DNA of 10,679 nucleotides from Myxococcales bacterium (GTDB taxonomy: Bacteria; Myxococcota; Bradymonadia; REDH01). The translations under genes were made by a program, and so were the position numbers. Shown here in pieces: positions 1-7,552 of this stretch; positions within the stretch are counted from its first letter, which is position 1; every line of letters begins with the position of its first letter. The notes under the pieces are model-generated. The model did no database searches. It worked only from the letters and a program-made list of their open reading frames with translations, and had not been told where the DNA came from. The DNA is taken from positions 1 through 10,679 of the forward strand of contig JAGWVZ010000078.1 of assembly GCA_018970625.1 (NCBI GenBank), given 5' to 3'.

Positions 1-5
1 ATGCC

Positions 6-2981
6 ATGCGTGCTCTTACATCGGCTGCCCTTTCGCTCCCGTTTGTGATGCTGTTCGCCAGCTGCGCCGACAGTCCCTCGGGAGGTCAGACGGTCGACGA
101 TACGGGTGGGGTGGACGTGCCCTCGTTTTCGGACACGACGCCGGACGTGAGCGTGACTTTTGACGCGCGCGACGACGCGGACGCCGGCAGTGACGCCGCT
201 CCCGACACAGACGGACAGGGCGGCGTGGGTGAACCATGCAACGTACCTGCCGACTGCGAGAGCGACATCTGCCTGGACATCACGACCGGCGACGGCGCCG
301 GTGTGTGCTCGGACCTCTGCGGCGATGACAGCGAGTGCCCCAACGGATTCGAGTGCATCGTGTGGCAGAACGCGGGCGATGATTTCACGACCCTGTGCGT
401 GCCCACCGATTATTGCCTGGACCCCGATAACGATGGCTACGGCACGGGGCCCGGTTGTCTGGGCGCCGACTGCGACGAAGCGTTCGACGACGTGAACGCC
501 GGCGCCGAGGAGGTCTGCGACGGCCGCGACAACGACTGCGATCGTCAGACAGACGAGCAGGCCTCGGGCACGCTGGAGTCATGCGATACTGGCTTTCAGG
601 GCGTCTGTGGCGAAGGACGCACCCAGTGTGTCGAGGGTGCCCTGGTGTGCTCGGCGTTCTCGGAGCCCACCGCCGAGACCTGCGATGGCCGCGACAACGA
701 CTGCGACGGAGTCGTCGACAACAACCCGGTCGGCGTCACGGTGTGGTACGTCGATGCCGATGGCGACCGCTTTGGAGACGACGCATCCGGAGCCACCGCC
801 TGCGTGCGTCCCGAGGGGCGTACCTCGGACGGCGGCGACTGCGACGACACCAATCGGTCGGTGAACCCCACCGTGCCCGAGATCTGCGACGGCATCGACA
901 ACGACTGCGACGGCAACATTGACGAGGACGGTGCAGCCGGCACCCTGACGTTCTGGCGTGACGCCGACGGAGACGGCGCGGGCGATGCGGCCGACACCAT
1001 TCAGGGCTGTGCCCCACCCGAAGGGTACGTGGCCAACGACGACGACTGCAACGACGCCGACGTCAACATCTTCCCGGGCGCCGAGGACCTGTGCGACAGC
1101 ATCGACAACAACTGCAACGGAATTCTGGACGACGCCGCCGGCCCCGACGCCGGTCTCTGGTACGCCGACGCCGATAGCGACGGGTGGGGCAATCGGAGCG
1201 ACGCCCTGTACAGCTGCTCGGCCATTGCAGGGCGGGTGGATCGCGCCGACGATTGCGACGACACCCGATCGGCGATCCATCCGGACGCCGCCGAGCTGTG
1301 CGATGGCGTCGACAACAACTGCCGCGACGGGGTCGATGAAGCCGCGGCGACCGATGCACGCACGTGGTTTCAGGACGCCGACGAAGACGGGTTCGGCAAC
1401 GTCGCGGTGACGCGCGTGGCGTGCACGCAACCCGGCGGCTATGTGAGCGCCGGCGACGACTGCGACGACGGCAGCCGCAGCGTGAATCCGGCTGCGACCG
1501 AGGTGTGCAACGGCCGCGATGATGATTGCGATGGCGCCACCGACGAAGAGGGCGCCACCGGCGCGCTCACCTGGTACCTCGACAACGACGGCGATGGGGT
1601 CGGTAACTCGTTACGGACAGAGCTGGCGTGCACACGACCGGCGAATCATGTGGCCACCGGCGGTGACTGCAACGACGCCAATGGCGCTGTGTTCCCGGGC
1701 GCCACCGAGACCTGCAACGGAGTCGATGACAACTGTCTGGACGGTGTCGACGAGGCGTCGGCTGTGGGGGCCACCGAGTGGTATCTGGACGCTGACGGCG
1801 ACAGCTGGGGCCTCGCCGGTTCGGTGCGCAACGCGTGCGTACAGCCTGCCGGCTATGTGAACCGGGCGGGCGACTGCAACGACAGCGCCGCCACGCGGTA
1901 CCCGGGGGCTCCCGAGGTGTGCAACGCGGCCGATGACAACTGCAATGGCGCGGTCGATGAAGGGGTGCAATCGACTTACCATCTCGATTTTGACAGCGAC
2001 GGCTTTGGTTCTCCGACCTCGACGCAGCAGGCTTGCTCGGCCCCGGCGGGTTACGTCATCAACAATCAGGATTGCGATGATTCCACGGCTTTGCGGGCCC
2101 CCGGGTTGCCTGAGGCGTGCGACGGCATCGACAACAACTGCAACGTGACGGTGGACGAAGGCGCGCAGACGACCTTCTTCCTGGACAGCGACGGTGACAC
2201 GTATGGCAACCCGGCGATCGTGCGCGATGCCTGCACTACGCCCGCTGGTTACGTGAACCGGGCCGGCGACTGCGATGATAGCACCGCCCTGCGAAATCCG
2301 GGGCGGGTCGAGGTGTGCGACAACCTCGACAACAACTGCAACTCGACGATCGACGAGGGCGTGCAGACCACCTACTACGTTGACCAGGACGGCGACACGT
2401 ATGGTTCGACGACCATTCTGGCCTGCACGCAGCCGCCCGGCACCGTCACGCGGGGCGGCGACTGCAATGATACGCGGCTGGACATCAGCCCGGGCGTTCC
2501 CGAGCGCTGCTCGACCACCTTTGATGACAACTGCAACGGGTCGATCAACGAGTCTGCAGCCGTCGATGCGACCCGCTGGTATTTTGACTCCGACGGGGAT
2601 GGGTTTGGTCAGTCGGTGCCCGATTTTTCGCCCATCGGCACGGTGCGTGCCTGCACCCGTCCTGCGGATTTCTGCATACGTTTCTTTGGCATCTGCGTGG
2701 ACGCTCCCATTCCGTACGTGGGCAACCAGAGCGACTGCGACGACAGCAGCGCGCTGGCGCGGCCGGGCGGCGGTCCCGAGGCATGCGACGGGTACGACAA
2801 CGACTGCAACGGCACGCGCGACGATGGGCTCTCCCGACCGGTGACGATATACCGTGACGGCGACGGCGACGGCCGCGGCGTGTCTCCCGCCATTCTGGTC
2901 TGCCGTGAACCGATCGGTCAGGAGAATGACTGGGTGCAGGTCTGCTGCGACTCTGACGACAATGATCCATCGACGTTCTGA
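6..2981 (+). CDS. MopE-type Asp/Cys-rich repeat lipoprotein (991 aa)
   Basis: Probable secreted lipoprotein. A short Arg-containing N-terminus and hydrophobic stretch end in LFAS-Cys20, a plausible lipobox; Ala at +2 would favour the outer membrane under E. coli rules. Residues about 26-75 are an Asp/Gly/Thr-rich linker, and 78-137 a Cys-rich segment. From about residue 139 to the end the protein is tandem modules of the pattern WYxDADGDxxG, then C, PxGYV, GDC[DN]D, PGAxEVC[DN]GxDN[DN]C[DN]GxxDE. The CDGxDNDC element occurs 12 times. This matches the MopE-type putative metal-binding repeat family common in Myxococcota; the DxDxDG loops also resemble thrombospondin type 3 calcium loops. Metal or calcium binding is inferred from family resemblance. 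The last module stops halfway (CDSDDNDPSTF), and there is no C-terminal sorting tag. The start at 6 is chosen for the signal peptide; only 5 nt upstream are visible, so its ribosome binding site cannot be judged. Module conservation makes antisense frames open for long stretches; these are not genes. Confidence 0.9.
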   Translation: MRALTSAALSLPFVMLFASCADSPSGGQTVDDTGGVDVPSFSDTTPDVSVTFDARDDADAGSDAAPDTDGQGGVGEPCNVPADCESDICLDITTGDGAGVCSDLCGDDSECPNGFECIVWQNAGDDFTTLCVPTDYCLDPDNDGYGTGPGCLGADCDEAFDDVNAGAEEVCDGRDNDCDRQTDEQASGTLESCDTGFQGVCGEGRTQCVEGALVCSAFSEPTAETCDGRDNDCDGVVDNNPVGVTVWYVDADGDRFGDDASGATACVRPEGRTSDGGDCDDTNRSVNPTVPEICDGIDNDCDGNIDEDGAAGTLTFWRDADGDGAGDAADTIQGCAPPEGYVANDDDCNDADVNIFPGAEDLCDSIDNNCNGILDDAAGPDAGLWYADADSDGWGNRSDALYSCSAIAGRVDRADDCDDTRSAIHPDAAELCDGVDNNCRDGVDEAAATDARTWFQDADEDGFGNVAVTRVACTQPGGYVSAGDDCDDGSRSVNPAATEVCNGRDDDCDGATDEEGATGALTWYLDNDGDGVGNSLRTELACTRPANHVATGGDCNDANGAVFPGATETCNGVDDNCLDGVDEASAVGATEWYLDADGDSWGLAGSVRNACVQPAGYVNRAGDCNDSAATRYPGAPEVCNAADDNCNGAVDEGVQSTYHLDFDSDGFGSPTSTQQACSAPAGYVINNQDCDDSTALRAPGLPEACDGIDNNCNVTVDEGAQTTFFLDSDGDTYGNPAIVRDACTTPAGYVNRAGDCDDSTALRNPGRVEVCDNLDNNCNSTIDEGVQTTYYVDQDGDTYGSTTILACTQPPGTVTRGGDCNDTRLDISPGVPERCSTTFDDNCNGSINESAAVDATRWYFDSDGDGFGQSVPDFSPIGTVRACTRPADFCIRFFGICVDAPIPYVGNQSDCDDSSALARPGGGPEACDGYDNDCNGTRDDGLSRPVTIYRDGDGDGRGVSPAILVCREPIGQENDWVQVCCDSDDNDPSTF
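420..2981 (+). repeat. Tandem MopE-type modules, 69-residue (207-nt) period
   Basis: The first Cys of each CDGxDNDC-type element lies at residues 171, 226, 294, 363, 432, 501, 570, 639, 705, 771, 835 and 927. The spacing is therefore 68-69 residues for units 2-8, 64-66 for units 8-11, and 92 before the last. Each module also carries one DxDxDG loop, 12 in all, and seven of these are preceded by Trp (WY or FW). The unit before residue 226 is different: it is shorter and has a GxCxxGxxxC hairpin instead of a DxDxDG loop. The unit before residue 927 has an insert rich in aromatic residues. The regular core suggests expansion by unequal recombination, followed by divergence. Confidence 0.85.
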
Positions 2982-3001
2982 GCCGCGCGACGGGTACCGC
3001 G

Positions 3002-3045
3002 ACATGGTGACTTCATGACGTGCTCATGGGTGCATCATGGCGTCG
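3002..3045. repeat. Four CATG elements phased at 11 bp
   Basis: CATG begins at 3003, 3014, 3025 and 3036, exactly 11 bp apart. The last three are extended to TCATG, and each unit has further G/C matches in the following bases. The array lies 21 nt past the stop codon of the repeat lipoprotein and about 70 nt before a possible promoter for the next gene. One unit per helical turn would put all copies on one face of the DNA, as in a protein-binding array. The units are short and chance cannot be excluded. Confidence 0.4.
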
Positions 3046-3063
3046 CTGCAGGGGTGGTGCGGG

Positions 3064-3083
3064 GCCGATGGATCGGCTTTGTT
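3064..3083 (+). terminator. Intrinsic terminator after the repeat lipoprotein
   Basis: GCCGA (3064-3068), a TGGA loop, and TCGGC (3073-3077) form a perfect GC-rich stem followed by TTTGTT. Three G:U wobble pairs (3061-3063 with 3078-3080) could lengthen the stem. It lies 83 nt beyond the stop of the lipoprotein gene and would end that transcript. The tail is short, which is normal in a GC-rich genome. Confidence 0.55.
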
Positions 3084-3113
3084 CCCACAGATTCGGGGTG
3101 ACGCGTGAGGGTA

Positions 3114-3142
3114 TTGCAAAGCGGCATCGCTCGGCCTACACG
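3114..3142 (+). promoter_or_regulatory. Possible sigma-70 promoter for the small membrane protein
   Basis: TTGCAA (3114-3119) and TACACG (3137-3142) are separated by 17 bp. The -35 matches consensus in 4 of 6 positions and the -10 in 3 of 6. The site sits just after the predicted terminator and about 60 nt before the start codon, which is where a promoter is expected. The match is weak. Confidence 0.3.
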
Positions 3143-3147
3143 GCCCC

Positions 3148-3172
3148 CGCACCGATCCTGAGGTCCGGTGCG
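3148..3172 (+). other. 7-bp hairpin in the leader of the small membrane protein gene
   Basis: CGCACCG (3148-3154) and CGGTGCG (3166-3172) are perfect inverted repeats around an 11-nt loop. No T-run follows, so it is not a standard terminator. It would fold near the 5' end of a transcript started at the candidate promoter. A GTG codon in frame with the following gene (3168) lies within the right arm, which argues against that GTG being the start. Confidence 0.45.
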
Positions 3173-3185
3173 TAAGGCAGCACAA

Positions 3186-3216
3186 GCGAAAGGAACGGCC
3201 ATGGCGAAAGGAACGG
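3186..3216 (+). repeat. 13-nt direct repeat flanking a start codon
   Basis: GCGAAAGGAACGG occurs at 3186-3198 and again at 3204-3216, an 18-nt period that keeps the reading frame. The first copy supplies the Shine-Dalgarno sequence and the second encodes residues 2-5 (AKGT). A duplication of this kind could have created the present start site, or might shift start choice. Confidence 0.8.
3189..3194 (+). promoter_or_regulatory. Ribosome binding site that sets the start at 3201
   Basis: AAAGGA is placed 6 nt before ATG 3201. The in-frame GTG at 3168 lies within a hairpin and has no comparable site upstream. ATG 3201 is therefore preferred over the longer frame. Confidence 0.65.
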
Positions 3217-3545
3217 TTGGTGCAGGGTTGGCGATGGCCGCGGTGGGCGTAGGAGCCTGGCTGGCGACGAACAAGGCCAGCGCAACCGCGCTGATTCCTA
3301 CATTTATTGGTATTCCCATGGCAGGTCTCGGGCTCTTTGAGCGCGTTCCGCTGGCCGGTCACTACGCGCGCACGGGTACCGCTGTGCTGGCCCTGGCTGC
3401 GTTGGGCGGCGCGTCTCGTGGCGTTCCGCAGCTGGCCGCCATGCTTCGTGGCGAAGACGTCAAGCGCCCGATCGCGGTGGCTGCCCAGAACGCCGTGGTC
3501 GGCATTGCGGCGACCTATCTGGTGCGCCGGGTGGTGCTGCGCTGA
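3201..3545 (+). CDS. Small multi-pass membrane protein of unknown function (114 aa)
   Basis: I do not recognise this family. The protein is strongly hydrophobic and Ala/Gly-rich. Likely membrane segments are at residues about 4-22, 28-47, 57-76 and 90-108. The more polar loops hold FERVPLAGHYART (47-59) and LRGEDVKRP (82-90), and the protein ends in a basic tail (VRRVVLR). With these charges the short N-terminus and the basic C-terminus would probably both be cytoplasmic, consistent with four helices. The ATG start is supported by AAAGGA 6 nt upstream; a GTG-initiated form would add 11 residues that repeat the AKGT motif. It stands alone between a terminator and gcvP, with 144 nt to the gcvP start, so joint transcription with gcvP is possible but not shown. 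Coding is supported by the membrane pattern and ribosome binding site rather than by homology. Confidence 0.65.
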   Translation: MAKGTVGAGLAMAAVGVGAWLATNKASATALIPTFIGIPMAGLGLFERVPLAGHYARTGTAVLALAALGGASRGVPQLAAMLRGEDVKRPIAVAAQNAVVGIAATYLVRRVVLR

Positions 3546-3570
3546 AGCGTTGCGACGACGTTGTATATGC

Positions 3571-3601
3571 GCAGGGAGGCGGGTGCGTGCCACCGCCCTG
3601 C
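3571..3601 (+). other. Hairpin between the small membrane protein gene and gcvP
   Basis: GCAGGG (3571-3576) pairs with CCCTGC (3596-3601). CGG (3580-3582) can stack on it by pairing with CCG (3593-3595) across a 3-nt bulge. It begins 25 nt after the stop codon at 3545 and no T-run follows. It may mark the 3' end of the upstream transcript or fold in a gcvP leader. I looked for a glycine riboswitch here and saw no tandem aptamer; the roughly 145-nt spacer is also short for one. Confidence 0.35.
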
Positions 3602-3608
3602 CAGAGGT

Positions 3609-3614
3609 TAAAAT
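3609..3614 (+). promoter_or_regulatory. Possible -10 element for gcvP
   Basis: TAAAAT matches TATAAT in 5 of 6 positions and is one of the few AT-rich hexamers in this spacer, 76 nt before the gcvP start. No -35 hexamer is visible at 16-18 bp upstream, so the call is tentative. Confidence 0.25.
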
Positions 3615-3624
3615 CGTGTGTGCG

Positions 3625-3643
3625 ACCGGGCGGCCTGCCCGGT
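3625..3643 (+). other. 7-bp hairpin in the gcvP leader
   Basis: ACCGGGC (3625-3631) and GCCCGGT (3637-3643) flank a 5-nt loop. The stem is stable and GC-rich but is followed by TGATTCCC rather than a T-run. If transcription starts just after the TAAAAT element, the hairpin would sit at the 5' end of the gcvP mRNA, where it could stabilise the message. Its role is unknown. Confidence 0.4.
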
Positions 3644-3689
3644 TGATTCCCGGAGTCCTTCAAGGGCTCATCCTGTCACCGGGTGCGTT

Positions 3690-6551
3690 ATGAACCTGAG
3701 CGAGCTTCTGCAGCCGACCACTCCGTTCGTTCATCGCCACATTGGGCCGTCGCCGGACGACATTCAGGCCATGCTGGCCACCATTGGCTACGATTCACTC
3801 GGGGCGCTCGCCGCCGCCACGGTGCCGGGCGGCATTCGGCTTGGCCGCGAGCTGGAGTCCGGCCCGGGCATGTCCGAAGAGGCGCTGCTCGGCGAAATGC
3901 GAAAGCTGGCGAACCAGAATACGGTACGTCGCTCGCTGATCGGTATGGGATACAGCGATACGCTGACTCCGACGGTGATCCTGCGCAACATCATGGAGAA
4001 TCCGGGCTGGTACACCCAGTATACGCCGTATCAGGCCGAGATTGCGCAGGGGCGGCTCGAAGCGCTGATCAACTACCAGACGCTGGTGGCCGACCTGACG
4101 GGGCTGCCGCTGTCGAACGCGTCGCTGCTCGATGAGGGCACCGCCGCCGCCGAGGCCATGACCATGTGCTGGTCGCAGGCGAAGCGCGCGAAGTCCACGT
4201 TCTTTGTGGCGAAGGACTGCCACCCGCAGACGATCGCCGTGGTGCAGACCCGCGCCGAACCGCTGGGCATTCACGTTCTGGTGGGCGATCTGGCTGACCT
4301 TGACCCGGTCGGGCAGGGCGTTTTCGCGGCGCTGGTGCAGTATCCGGCGACCGATGGCGGTGTGAGCGACCACGCAGACGTCGCGCAAAAGCTGCATGCT
4401 GCCGGCGGTTTCCTGATTGTGGCCGCCGATTTGCTGGCGTTGACGCTGCTGACGCCCCCCGGTGAGTTCGGCGCCGACGTCTGTGTTGGAAACTCGCAGC
4501 GCTTTGGCGTGCCCATGGGATACGGAGGCCCGCACGCGGCCTTCATGTCCACGCACGAGTCGTTCGCGCGACAGCTTCCCGGTCGCCTCATCGGACTCTC
4601 GCGCGACGCGCAGGGCAACCCCGCATACCGCCTGACCCTGCAGACGCGCGAGCAGCACATTCGCCGCGACAAGGCCACCAGCAACATCTGCACCGCGCAG
4701 GTACTACTGGCGATCATGGCCAGCATGTACGCAGTCTATCATGGCCCAGAGGGCCTGAAGGCCATTGCAGGGCGGGTGCACGCGCTCACTTCTGTGCTCG
4801 CTGCCGGGCTTTCGGCGTCGGGTCTGAAGCTGGCCAGCGCATCGTTCTTCGACACCCTGCGCATCTCGGGTGCGGACGCGGGCGCTGTCATGGCGCGGGC
4901 GGCCGCTGCCGGGTTCAACCTGCGGGCGTACCCGGACGGGTCGGTGGGCGTGGCGCTCGACGAGCGCAGCTCGCTCGATGAAGTGCAGCAGGTGCTTGGA
5001 TTCTTTGGTGTTTCTGCCGATGTGAACGCACTGGCCGCCCGTGTAACCTCGGCGATCCCGGCTGGGCTGCAGCGCAAGTCTGCGTTCCTGACGCACCCGA
5101 CGTTCAGTCTGTACCATGCCGAACATGAAATGCTGCGGTACATCCACCGGCTGCAGGCCAAAGACCTGTCGCTGACGACGTCGATGATTCCGCTGGGTTC
5201 GTGCACCATGAAGCTGAACGCCACCACCGAGATGATTCCGGTGACCTGGCCGGAGTTTGGTGCTTTGCACCCGTTCGCGCCGGTCGAGCAGGCCGCCGGC
5301 TACCTGAAGATGTTCGCACAGCTCGAAACCTGGCTCGCTGATGCGACCGGCTTCGCGGCGGTGTCACTGCAGCCGAACGCCGGCTCACAGGGCGAGTACA
5401 CAGGGCTGCTTGTGATTCGTGCGTGGCACCGTCATCGCGGTGACCTTCATCGAAACGTCTGTCTGATTCCGGTGTCGGCGCACGGCACCAACCCGGCCAG
5501 CGCCGCCATGTGTGGCATGACGGTTGTTCCGGTGAAGTGCGATGACGACGGCAACATCGACATCGCCGACCTGCGGAAGCAGGCACAGGCCAACGCCGAC
5601 AAGCTGTCGTGCGTCATGGTCACCTACCCCTCGACGCACGGTGTGTTCGAGGAGTCCATCCGCGAAGTGTGCGAAATCACGCACGAATTCGGTGGTCAGG
5701 TATACATGGACGGCGCCAACATGAACGCGCAGGTCGGGCTTACCAGCCCCGGCCACATCGGCGCCGACGTGTGCCACCTGAACCTGCACAAAACCTTCTG
5801 CATTCCGCACGGCGGCGGCGGTCCCGGCATGGGCCCCATCGGCGTGGCGGCGCATCTGGCACCGTTCCTGCCGGGTCACCCGGTGATCAAAACCGGAGGC
5901 GAGCACGCGATCGGTCCGGTGAGCGCGGCTCCGTGGGGCAGCTCCAGCATTTTGCCGATCTCGTACGCGTACATCGCCATGATGGGCGGCGTGGGGCTTC
6001 GCAAGGCCACCGAGGTCGCCATCCTGAACGCCAACTACATGGCCGAGCGCCTGCGCGGCCATTTCGACGTGCTCTACACGGGCGCGAATGGTCGCGTGGC
6101 GCACGAGTTCATTCTGGACCTGCGCCCGTTCAAGCCGTTCGGCATCGAGGCCGAAGACGTGGCCAAGCGCCTCATGGACTACGGTTATCACGCGCCCACG
6201 ATGTCGTGGCCGGTGGCGGGCACGCTGATGATCGAACCCACCGAGAGCGAGGCCCGCGCCGAGCTGGATCGCTTCTGCGAGGCCATGATCGGCATTCGCA
6301 AAGAGATTCAGGACATCGAGGACGGCGTCCTCGACCGCCTCGACAATCCGCTGAAGAACGCGCCGCACACGTCGGCGGTGGTTACTGCGTCGGAGTGGTC
6401 GCACGGTTATTCGCGCGAGCGCGCGGCGTTCCCGGCCTCGTGGTGTCGGCACAACAAGTTCTGGCCGTCGGTCGGGCGTGTGGACAACGCCTACGGTGAC
6501 CGCAACCTGGTGTGCACGTGCCCGCCAGTAGAAGACTTCGCGGCCGAGTAA
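3690..6551 (+). CDS. gcvP: Glycine dehydrogenase (decarboxylating), P-protein, single chain
   Basis: P-protein of the glycine cleavage system. It uses pyridoxal phosphate to decarboxylate glycine and passes the aminomethyl group to the lipoyl arm of H-protein in the cytoplasm. The 953-residue product has near the usual length for the one-chain form (about 950-960), with both halves fused. Visible signatures are the N-terminal [22 protein letters not shown] around residues 503-512; the PLP site [18 protein letters not shown] with Lys701 as the likely Schiff-base lysine; and the C-terminal [14 protein letters not shown] 3690 is chosen because it gives the family's normal N-terminus; the frame extends 24 codons upstream, but that part is not family-like. 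The Shine-Dalgarno sequence is weak. No gcvT, gcvH or lipoamide dehydrogenase gene is adjacent, so its partners must lie elsewhere. All key residues seem intact. Confidence 0.97.
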   Translation: MNLSELLQPTTPFVHRHIGPSPDDIQAMLATIGYDSLGALAAATVPGGIRLGRELESGPGMSEEALLGEMRKLANQNTVRRSLIGMGYSDTLTPTVILRNIMENPGWYTQYTPYQAEIAQGRLEALINYQTLVADLTGLPLSNASLLDEGTAAAEAMTMCWSQAKRAKSTFFVAKDCHPQTIAVVQTRAEPLGIHVLVGDLADLDPVGQGVFAALVQYPATDGGVSDHADVAQKLHAAGGFLIVAADLLALTLLTPPGEFGADVCVGNSQRFGVPMGYGGPHAAFMSTHESFARQLPGRLIGLSRDAQGNPAYRLTLQTREQHIRRDKATSNICTAQVLLAIMASMYAVYHGPEGLKAIAGRVHALTSVLAAGLSASGLKLASASFFDTLRISGADAGAVMARAAAAGFNLRAYPDGSVGVALDERSSLDEVQQVLGFFGVSADVNALAARVTSAIPAGLQRKSAFLTHPTFSLYHAEHEMLRYIHRLQAKDLSLTTSMIPLGSCTMKLNATTEMIPVTWPEFGALHPFAPVEQAAGYLKMFAQLETWLADATGFAAVSLQPNAGSQGEYTGLLVIRAWHRHRGDLHRNVCLIPVSAHGTNPASAAMCGMTVVPVKCDDDGNIDIADLRKQAQANADKLSCVMVTYPSTHGVFEESIREVCEITHEFGGQVYMDGANMNAQVGLTSPGHIGADVCHLNLHKTFCIPHGGGGPGMGPIGVAAHLAPFLPGHPVIKTGGEHAIGPVSAAPWGSSSILPISYAYIAMMGGVGLRKATEVAILNANYMAERLRGHFDVLYTGANGRVAHEFILDLRPFKPFGIEAEDVAKRLMDYGYHAPTMSWPVAGTLMIEPTESEARAELDRFCEAMIGIRKEIQDIEDGVLDRLDNPLKNAPHTSAVVTASEWSHGYSRERAAFPASWCRHNKFWPSVGRVDNAYGDRNLVCTCPPVEDFAAE

Positions 6552-6566
6552 TCTGCCGCCCTGCAA

Positions 6567-6589
6567 AACCCACGCTGGCGGTTTGGGTT
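6567..6589. terminator. Weak terminator between convergent genes
   Basis: AACCCA (6567-6572) and TGGGTT (6584-6589) form a 6-bp stem with an 11-nt loop, placed between the gcvP stop and the stop of the facing gene. Read on the minus strand, the stem runs into a TTTT stretch, so it suits that direction best. On the plus strand no T-run follows. The loop is large and the call moderate. Confidence 0.35.
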
Positions 6590-6636
6590 AGCGCTCGATG
6601 GCACGGGGACGATGCCCTTCAAACTCGCACCCGGCT

Positions 6637-7449
6637 TCAGAAGACCAGGCGAAGGTTTCCGGGGCCGACGCTCACGCGGGCGCCCGAGCCCAGGTTCGAG
6701 GCCGAGCCGCCATTTCGCAGGTGTCTCTCCAGCCGCTCTTCCGGGGTTCGCAGGGCCATGCCGAGAATGGCGCTGCCGGTGGTGACGGTGCCAAAGAACA
6801 CCGATACGCGCAGGGATTCGCCGGCGAAGGGCTCTTCCGAGACGGCCTCGAGGGCCAGAAATGCGGCCACGCCAAACCCGAACGTCGCCAGCCCGCTGTA
6901 TAGCCGGGTGCGGCGCGACGAGACGGCGCGGTCTGAAATGTAGCGCAGGATCTGGGCGTCGGTGGCGCCTTCCTCGAGCATCTCGGTGGCACGTCGGTGC
7001 GCGTAGTTGGTGACGTTCATGCGCTGCAACACACCGGCGGTGCCGGCGGTGGTGCCCAGCGTGATCATGGCGGCGTAATAACCGTTCTGGCGGGTGGTCG
7101 AGCCCCACCCCATGTCGAGGGGGGTGAGGATGTTGACCAGCCCGAGGGTGGCGACGAAATAGCCTACCCCGGCCTGCGCGAGGCCCGCGAAACGACGTCC
7201 GTCATGGTCGTTTGCGGCGATCCAGCGCAGCGCCTGCTGCGGGTTATGCACGTCGCGGAGCCGCTCAGGCGTGATGTCATCGACGGGTGTGAGCGGTTGA
7301 TCCAGCGTGGGGAGGGCGGTGGTGCTCTGCTCTGCGGGTGCCTCGGCAGAGGTCTCTGGCGCGCTCTCCTGTGCTTGGGCCGAGTCAGGCTGTACCAGTA
7401 AAAGGAGCGTTCCAAGGGCCAGAAGTGCGAGCATTGGTCGTAATTTCAC
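6637..7449 (-). CDS. Exported or membrane protein of unknown function (270 aa)
   Basis: I do not recognise this family. It begins with a clear signal sequence: basic KLRP, a Leu/Ala-rich core (residues 6-19), and a likely signal peptidase I site after SAQA (residue 26). An acidic, Ser/Thr/Ala-rich linker follows to about residue 58. Four hydrophobic stretches come next, at about 86-108, 124-141, 183-203 and 213-233. Between the second and third is a polar helical region (residues 148-180), and the protein ends in a Gly/Ser-rich tail finishing VGPGNLRLVF. The hydrophobic stretches look helical, so an inner-membrane location is likeliest, although a C-terminal Phe is also seen in outer-membrane proteins. 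The GTG start at 7449 is chosen because AGCGGA lies 7 nt upstream and it restores the basic n-region; ATG at 7434 is the alternative. It follows the Cys-rich lipoprotein gene by 103 nt on the same strand, so the two may share a transcript. Confidence 0.75.
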   Translation of the reverse strand: MKLRPMLALLALGTLLLLVQPDSAQAQESAPETSAEAPAEQSTTALPTLDQPLTPVDDITPERLRDVHNPQQALRWIAANDHDGRRFAGLAQAGVGYFVATLGLVNILTPLDMGWGSTTRQNGYYAAMITLGTTAGTAGVLQRMNVTNYAHRRATEMLEEGATDAQILRYISDRAVSSRRTRLYSGLATFGFGVAAFLALEAVSEEPFAGESLRVSVFFGTVTTGSAILGMALRTPEERLERHLRNGGSASNLGSGARVSVGPGNLRLVF

Positions 7450-7456
7450 CAGATTT

Positions 7457-7462
7457 TCCGCT
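7457..7462 (-). promoter_or_regulatory. Ribosome binding site supporting the GTG start at 7449
   Basis: On the minus strand AGCGGA lies 7 nt before GTG 7449. The downstream ATG at 7434 has no such site, and using it would remove the KLR residues of the signal peptide. Confidence 0.45.
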
Positions 7463-7552
7463 TGTCGGTGCGTAAATGACGCTAGTTGTTGTCGTTCGGC
7501 GGTTCGTTGGGATGAGCCATGTGGGGGTGGGCAATGACGCACGCGCCTGCCA

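Noticed and set aside
1611..3005. A 464-codon antisense frame over the repeat lipoprotein gene, and a 283-codon one at 579-1430
   Set aside because: Both are rich in Val/Ala/Ile repeats that mirror the Asp/Cys codons of the sense modules. No signal, domain or ribosome binding site is seen.
5385..6566. A 393-codon antisense frame in gcvP
   Set aside because: It is an Arg/His/Val-rich complement of well-conserved gcvP codons, typical of high-GC shadows.
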